A stretch of 9,352 bases of DNA from an uncultured Massilia sp. GTDB lineage: Bacteria > Pseudomonadota > Gammaproteobacteria > Burkholderiales > Burkholderiaceae. The notes beneath the pieces were generated by a model. That model worked only from the letters and a program-made list of their open reading frames with translations. It did not search any database and was not told the origin of the DNA. The stretch lies in the NCBI GenBank assembly GCA_946886065.1, contig CAMPHU010000184.1, positions 1 through 9,352 on the forward strand, read 5' to 3'. Position numbers and translations under genes: made by a program. Below are positions 6,116 through 9,352 of the stretch, in pieces (position 1 is the stretch's first letter; every line of letters starts with the position of its first letter).

Positions 6116-7578
6116 CACGCCGGCACCAGGTGGGGGCGCGGGGCGGCGGGCTTGGGCATGCTCCGGACCGGCGCCGGGGCGAGCTTCGCCACCGCCATCG
6201 CCAGGTAGGGCAAGGCCAGGCAGAAGGCCAGCATCTGCGTGGTGCGCACCTGCGGGAAAGGCGTGCCGACCAGCAGGTCGGGGATCATGAAGGCGATCCC
6301 GGCCACCCCGGCCGTGCCGATCCCCAGCAATTCGGGGGGCAGGCTGCGCAGCGCGCGGCGCGCGAACAGCACGAAGGCGGCGATGGTGCCGATCAGGAGC
6401 GCCATGCCCAGCAGGCCGCTCTTGAGGGCGATGTGCAGCACCCCGCTGTGCAGGAACAGGCCGCCGTCCGGATTGTTTTGCCAGGGGATGTACTGGTAGC
6501 CGTTGTAGCGGCCCCAGGAACCGATGCCGGTGATCGGCCTGGACAGGAAATCGGACAGCGCCAGCTTCAGCTCCAGCACGCGGTGGCTTTCGGGGCCGAA
6601 GCGCTTCGACTGCATGTCGTAGACCAGGCCGGACAGCCCTCCTCCCGCGCCCTTGGTCTGGGCCAGGCGGCGCACTGCGACATAGGCCAGGGCCGCGCCG
6701 ACCAGCGGCAGGCCGGCCACCGTCAGGTGCAGGCGGCGCTTCACCGGGAAGCGGAACATCACCACCACGAAGGCCAGCAGGAAGCCGATCCAGGCCGAGC
6801 GCCGGTAGGAGAGCACCACGCACAGCGCCGTGCACACCAGGGTCATCCATTCGACGGCGCGCCAGAACTTCGGCCGGTCGAACTTGTGCGCCTGGAACAG
6901 GTGGACCGCGGCGATGGCGAAGGCGACCGTGCACAGCAGGCTGTCGTTGATGTCGAAAAAGGTCAGCCGGATCTTGATCGCGTTCATGTTGGCGTAGACA
7001 TTGTTCGGGTCGCCGCCGAAGGCCGCCCAGCGCACCAGGCCGAACAGCGCGCGGCCCAGGCCGGCCAGCATGATGAAGTGGGCCAGTTCGATCACCTGCT
7101 CGCGGGTGCGGAAGGACAGCAGGACCAGCGAGATCAGCGGCGCCATCCAGACGATGTTCGAGAAGCCCGAGGGCGCCAGCGCCTCGGCCACGGTGACGCC
7201 GGACACCGTGGCCACGGCCACGTGGCCGGCCAGCAGCACGAACCAGCCCAGGAACCAGGGCCGCAGGTTGCAGGCCGGGGCCGGGTAGCGCTGGAAGGTG
7301 GCGGACACGCGGGCGCAGGCCCAGGCGCCCAGGATGTACCAGAGGATGACGCCGAAGAACAGCATGCCCGAACCGCGGCTGTAGATGCTGCGCGAGGCGA
7401 ACACCGCGAGGTTGCCGTAGCTGGTCGAGTTCACCCAGAAGAACACGCACAGGTAGGGATAGACCAGGAAGCGCGGCCACACCATCCCGACCCCGAAGCC
7501 GACCACCGCCGCGATCGACAGTCCGATCACGGCAATCCAGGGCAGCGAGTAATAAATGTAGATTAGGAAATCGTTCAA
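6115..7578 (-). CDS. O-antigen ligase/Wzy-like polymerase membrane protein (TTG start)
   Basis: A 487-residue polytopic membrane protein of the O-antigen ligase/polymerase (WaaL/Wzy) superfamily. It probably either polymerises flipped repeat units or transfers glycan to an acceptor in the periplasm; members cannot be split into these roles by sequence alone. There are about 10-12 hydrophobic helices. Family-like marks are SYRRSAWIGF at 257-266, a large loop at about 303-375 with RPITGIGSWG (347-356), and LHSGVLHIALKSGLLG at 376-391, whose His377 is a candidate functional residue. As no separate wzy-like gene is seen here, this may be the Wzy of a Wzx/Wzy pathway. The start is TTG at 7576-7578, preceded by AGGAAGGA (7587-7594) at 8 nt; the first in-frame ATG (Met32) would remove most of the first helix. 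The gap to epsI is 15 nt, and the stop overlaps the flippase start. The C-terminal 20 residues are Pro/Ala-rich and probably cytoplasmic. Confidence 0.88.
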   Translation of the reverse strand: MNDFLIYIYYSLPWIAVIGLSIAAVVGFGVGMVWPRFLVYPYLCVFFWVNSTSYGNLAVFASRSIYSRGSGMLFFGVILWYILGAWACARVSATFQRYPAPACNLRPWFLGWFVLLAGHVAVATVSGVTVAEALAPSGFSNIVWMAPLISLVLLSFRTREQVIELAHFIMLAGLGRALFGLVRWAAFGGDPNNVYANMNAIKIRLTFFDINDSLLCTVAFAIAAVHLFQAHKFDRPKFWRAVEWMTLVCTALCVVLSYRRSAWIGFLLAFVVVMFRFPVKRRLHLTVAGLPLVGAALAYVAVRRLAQTKGAGGGLSGLVYDMQSKRFGPESHRVLELKLALSDFLSRPITGIGSWGRYNGYQYIPWQNNPDGGLFLHSGVLHIALKSGLLGMALLIGTIAAFVLFARRALRSLPPELLGIGTAGVAGIAFMIPDLLVGTPFPQVRTTQMLAFCLALPYLAMAVAKLAPAPVRSMPKPAAPRPHLVPA

Positions 7579-7586
7579 GTCGGCCG

Positions 7587-7594
7587 TCCTTCCT
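7587..7594 (-). promoter_or_regulatory. Shine-Dalgarno supporting the TTG start
   Basis: AGGAAGGA on the minus strand lies 8 nt before the TTG at 7578 and touches the epsI TGA stop (7594-7596). It is the main reason to accept a TTG start; the position also suggests re-initiation after epsI. Confidence 0.75.
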
Positions 7595-8286
7595 CAGCCC
7601 TGGGCCGGGCCGGCGCCCAGCAGGCGCGCGCGGTCCCTGGGCGCCATCACCGCCAGCATGTCGGCGACGAAGCGGTCCTGCACCCGGTAGGCGGCGGACT
7701 CGTTGGCGCCGAGGGTCGAGACCCGCACCAGCATGCCGTCCGGGATCTCGCCCGACAGGCCGTAGGCCAGGCGGCGCAGCTTTTGCTGGACGCCGGCGCG
7801 GGTGGCCTGGTTGCCGATGGTGATCCAGTAGGTGATCGGCTCGTTGCGCTCCTGCAGGCGCGCCACCAGACGCTTGACCGGCACCTCGCCGAAGCGGGTC
7901 GGCAGCACGCCCTCGCCTTCCTTCATCATGGCGAAGCCCTGGGCCACGTAGCAGACCTCGGGCAGGTGGATCTGCAGCGACTTGCTCTGCTCGCCGCCAT
8001 AGGCGATCGACAGCATCACGCGCTGGCCCTGCGGGTTGATATAGGTGCGCGACAGGGTCTGGTCGTAGATCTTCTCCAGCATGCCCTGCTGCTCCGGGTC
8101 GGGCGTGAGCGGCACCACGCTGGGGTCGATCTGCCAGTCGCCGAAGCGGGCCGGGATCATCTGCTCCAGGCTGAACTGCTCGTGCGCCTGCAGCGTGCGC
8201 GCCTTGGGCGTCAGGGCCACGGTCAGGGCCGAGGTGCCGGCCATGGCGGCGCCGAGGATCAGGCTGATGGCGAAACGGCGGTTCAT
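7594..8286 (-). CDS. epsI: EpsI family exosortase-associated protein (DUF3485)
   Basis: A 230-residue membrane-anchored periplasmic protein of the EpsI/DUF3485 family, which regularly accompanies exosortases and is needed for EPS production in methanolan-type systems; its biochemical role is not established. The N-terminus has a single hydrophobic segment (about 5-26) after MNRR, an uncleaved signal anchor. The family signature HLPEVCYVAQGF spans 107-118 with the conserved Cys112. FGDW (48-51), TYWITIG (152-158) and GMLVRVST (184-191) also fit the family. Length is typical. The ATG at 8284-8286 overlaps the xrtB stop in ATGA (4-nt overlap) and has a near-perfect AAGGAGG at 8291-8297, 4 nt upstream. 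In some bacteria EpsI is fused to the exosortase; here it is separate but coupled in translation. EpsI very likely works with XrtB. Confidence 0.93.
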   Translation of the reverse strand: MNRRFAISLILGAAMAGTSALTVALTPKARTLQAHEQFSLEQMIPARFGDWQIDPSVVPLTPDPEQQGMLEKIYDQTLSRTYINPQGQRVMLSIAYGGEQSKSLQIHLPEVCYVAQGFAMMKEGEGVLPTRFGEVPVKRLVARLQERNEPITYWITIGNQATRAGVQQKLRRLAYGLSGEIPDGMLVRVSTLGANESAAYRVQDRFVADMLAVMAPRDRARLLGAGPAQG

Positions 8287-9227
8287 AGCGCCTCCTTCAT
8301 GGTGCGCGGCGCGCCCGGGCCGTGTCCACCACGGTCTTCCCTGCGCTTGAGCCACCACTGCAGGCCGGAATCGACCGCCAGGATCAGCACCAGGGCCGTG
8401 ACGAACAGCACCATGCCCGCGAAGCCGTGCAGGAAGCCCTGGCCGGCGGCGTCGCCGAAGTAATAGGTGATCAGGGTCAGGGTGATCACGCGGATCACGT
8501 TGGCCGCGAAGGAAATCGGGATGATCAGGATGGCCAGGCCGATGTTGCGGAAGGCCGAGGGATGGCGCATCAGGTTCAGGTAGAACAGGCCCAGCGCTTC
8601 CAGGGTGAGCAGGGTCTGCAGGCCGGCGCAGGCGTCGGCCACCAGCAGCTGATACTGGCCGATCTGCAGCACCACCCCCGAACGCGAGATCGGGTAGCCC
8701 AGACCGAACAGGATGTGCTCGGTGGCCCAGGACACGGCCATCTTCATGGGCATGGTGACGGCGGCCACGAATTCGCTCGGCAGCGGCACCATGAACAGCA
8801 TGAAGAAGAAAGGGAACCACAGGATGCGCAGGGCCCGGCTGCCGCGCTTGATCAGCAGCACGGCGGCCATCACTACCAGGATGGAGCCGACCTCGAACAT
8901 GAGGATGCCCTGCGAGCGGCCCAGCAGGTGGATGGCCAGGCCGAATGCCAGTACCGGCCAGCCGGCCCAGCTCGACACGGGCGGCGTGGTGGCCGCCATC
9001 ACCTCCGGCCACTTGCGCCAGATCAGCCACAGGGCCAGGAAGAAGATGATGGGGCCGTGTCCCTGCTCCTCGCCGATCCAGGCGCCGGTGAACAGGCTGT
9101 AGAAGGTCGGCCCGAACAGGATCGCCAGGCCGGCGATGATGGGCCACCATTCGGGAAGTGCGCCACGCAGGTCGCTCATCCGATCTCCCGCGTCCAGCGG
9201 GGCGTTCGCATGCACCTGGGTCGCCAT
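8283..9227 (-). CDS. xrtB: Exosortase B, membrane transpeptidase-like protein
   Basis: A 314-residue polytopic inner-membrane protein of the exosortase/archaeosortase family. The proposed catalytic triad is visible: Cys200 in ADACAGLQTL, Arg246 in ANVIRVITL and His267 in FLHGFAGM. About eight hydrophobic segments surround these. Pairing with a separate EpsI and an EpsG-type kinase points to type B, the EPS-cluster exosortase (called EpsH in the methanolan cluster). Family knowledge: exosortases process proteins with C-terminal PEP-CTERM-like sorting tails; the XrtB substrate is less clear and none is encoded here. The start at 9227 has GGAG at 9235-9238, 7 nt upstream, and leaves a 1-nt gap from the preceding stop. 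A second Met (residue 17, start 9179) also has a good site, GGGAG 5 nt upstream, and would give 298 residues; both keep all membrane segments. The stop overlaps epsI by 4 nt. Confidence 0.93.
   Translation of the reverse strand: MATQVHANAPLDAGDRMSDLRGALPEWWPIIAGLAILFGPTFYSLFTGAWIGEEQGHGPIIFFLALWLIWRKWPEVMAATTPPVSSWAGWPVLAFGLAIHLLGRSQGILMFEVGSILVVMAAVLLIKRGSRALRILWFPFFFMLFMVPLPSEFVAAVTMPMKMAVSWATEHILFGLGYPISRSGVVLQIGQYQLLVADACAGLQTLLTLEALGLFYLNLMRHPSAFRNIGLAILIIPISFAANVIRVITLTLITYYFGDAAGQGFLHGFAGMVLFVTALVLILAVDSGLQWWLKRREDRGGHGPGAPRTMKEAL
8291..8297 (-). promoter_or_regulatory. Strong Shine-Dalgarno of epsI
   Basis: AAGGAGG on the minus strand lies 4 nt before the epsI ATG and inside the last codons of xrtB. 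It is the best match to the 16S tail in the window, suggesting EpsI is made in good supply even though its start overlaps the xrtB stop. Confidence 0.8.
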
Positions 9228-9228
9228 C

Positions 9229-9352
9229 TCAGAACTCCACCACCACCGAGCCGACCACTTCCGCGCCCGCTTCCGTCATCTGCTCGGCCATGCGGCTCAT
9301 GTTGGCGATGCGGGTACGGTGCTTGCAGGCCACCAGCAGCACGCCCCCCGCC
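9229..9352 (-). CDS. epsG: C-terminal fragment of EpsG-type chain-length determinant tyrosine kinase
   Basis: Only the last 41 codons before the TGA at 9229-9231 are in the window; the gene continues past the right edge. The readable tail includes GGVLLVACKHRTRIANMSRM, then AEQMTEAGAEVVGSVVVEF. This matches the final strand-helix-strand of ParA/MinD-like bacterial tyrosine kinases, which end in a 'ga.vvG.vlN.f'-type strand. Position directly upstream of xrtB (1-nt gap) agrees with the epsG-epsH-epsI order of methanolan-type clusters. These proteins pair with a Wzz/GumC-like partner to set EPS chain length. No tyrosine occurs in the visible tail, so the Tyr-rich C-terminus of Wzc-type kinases is absent. 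The kinase identity rests on a short fragment plus context. Confidence 0.75.
   Translation of the reverse strand, partial: AGGVLLVACKHRTRIANMSRMAEQMTEAGAEVVGSVVVEF

Noticed and set aside
6116..7480. Upstream extension of the flippase frame (959 codons in total) through the ligase-like gene
   Set aside because: The extra 455 codons give a Pro/Arg/Gly-rich sequence without membrane character, while the other frame encodes a coherent polytopic protein ending in a TGATG junction.
8287..9150. Upstream extension of the epsI frame from 9150 (518 codons)
   Set aside because: It is out of frame with xrtB, which carries the full exosortase triad. EpsI has its own strong Shine-Dalgarno and signal anchor at 8286.

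Overview
The window is a GC-rich (roughly two-thirds G+C by eye) stretch of a bacterial exopolysaccharide (EPS) locus. All seven genes lie on the minus strand, so the biological reading direction runs from the right end to the left. Exosortase B (XrtB) beside EpsI and the tail of an EpsG-type chain-length kinase is the arrangement known from methanolan-type EPS clusters of betaproteobacteria. Together with the base composition this points to Burkholderiales, most likely an Oxalobacteraceae genus such as Massilia or Duganella. The genus is inference; the sequence has no direct taxonomic marker.

Right to left: the last 41 codons of an EpsG-like tyrosine kinase (9229-9352, cut by the window edge); xrtB (8283-9227); epsI (7594-8286); an O-antigen ligase/polymerase-like membrane protein with a TTG start (7594 side, 6115-7578); a Wzx-type flippase (4601-6115); a GT4-type glycosyltransferase (3321-4586); and a GT2-type glycosyltransferase (2594-3385). 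These genes are packed with 1-15 nt gaps or overlaps of 1, 4 and 65 nt, so they look like one transcript with translational coupling. A 293-nt intergenic region with an AT-rich core and a two-part inverted repeat follows. The last gene (66-2300) encodes a large secreted protein of the heparinase II/III-like (DUF4962) class, probably a lyase acting on the EPS. A strong intrinsic terminator closes the locus at 1-39.

Working model: the glycosyltransferases build a lipid-linked repeat unit, the flippase moves it across the inner membrane, the ligase/polymerase-like protein polymerises or transfers it, EpsG (with partners outside the window) controls chain length, and XrtB/EpsI act at the membrane on an unidentified substrate. 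The predicted periplasmic or secreted lyase would trim, recycle or release the polymer and appears to be regulated separately. No mobile elements, tRNA or rRNA genes, or CRISPR arrays were seen.
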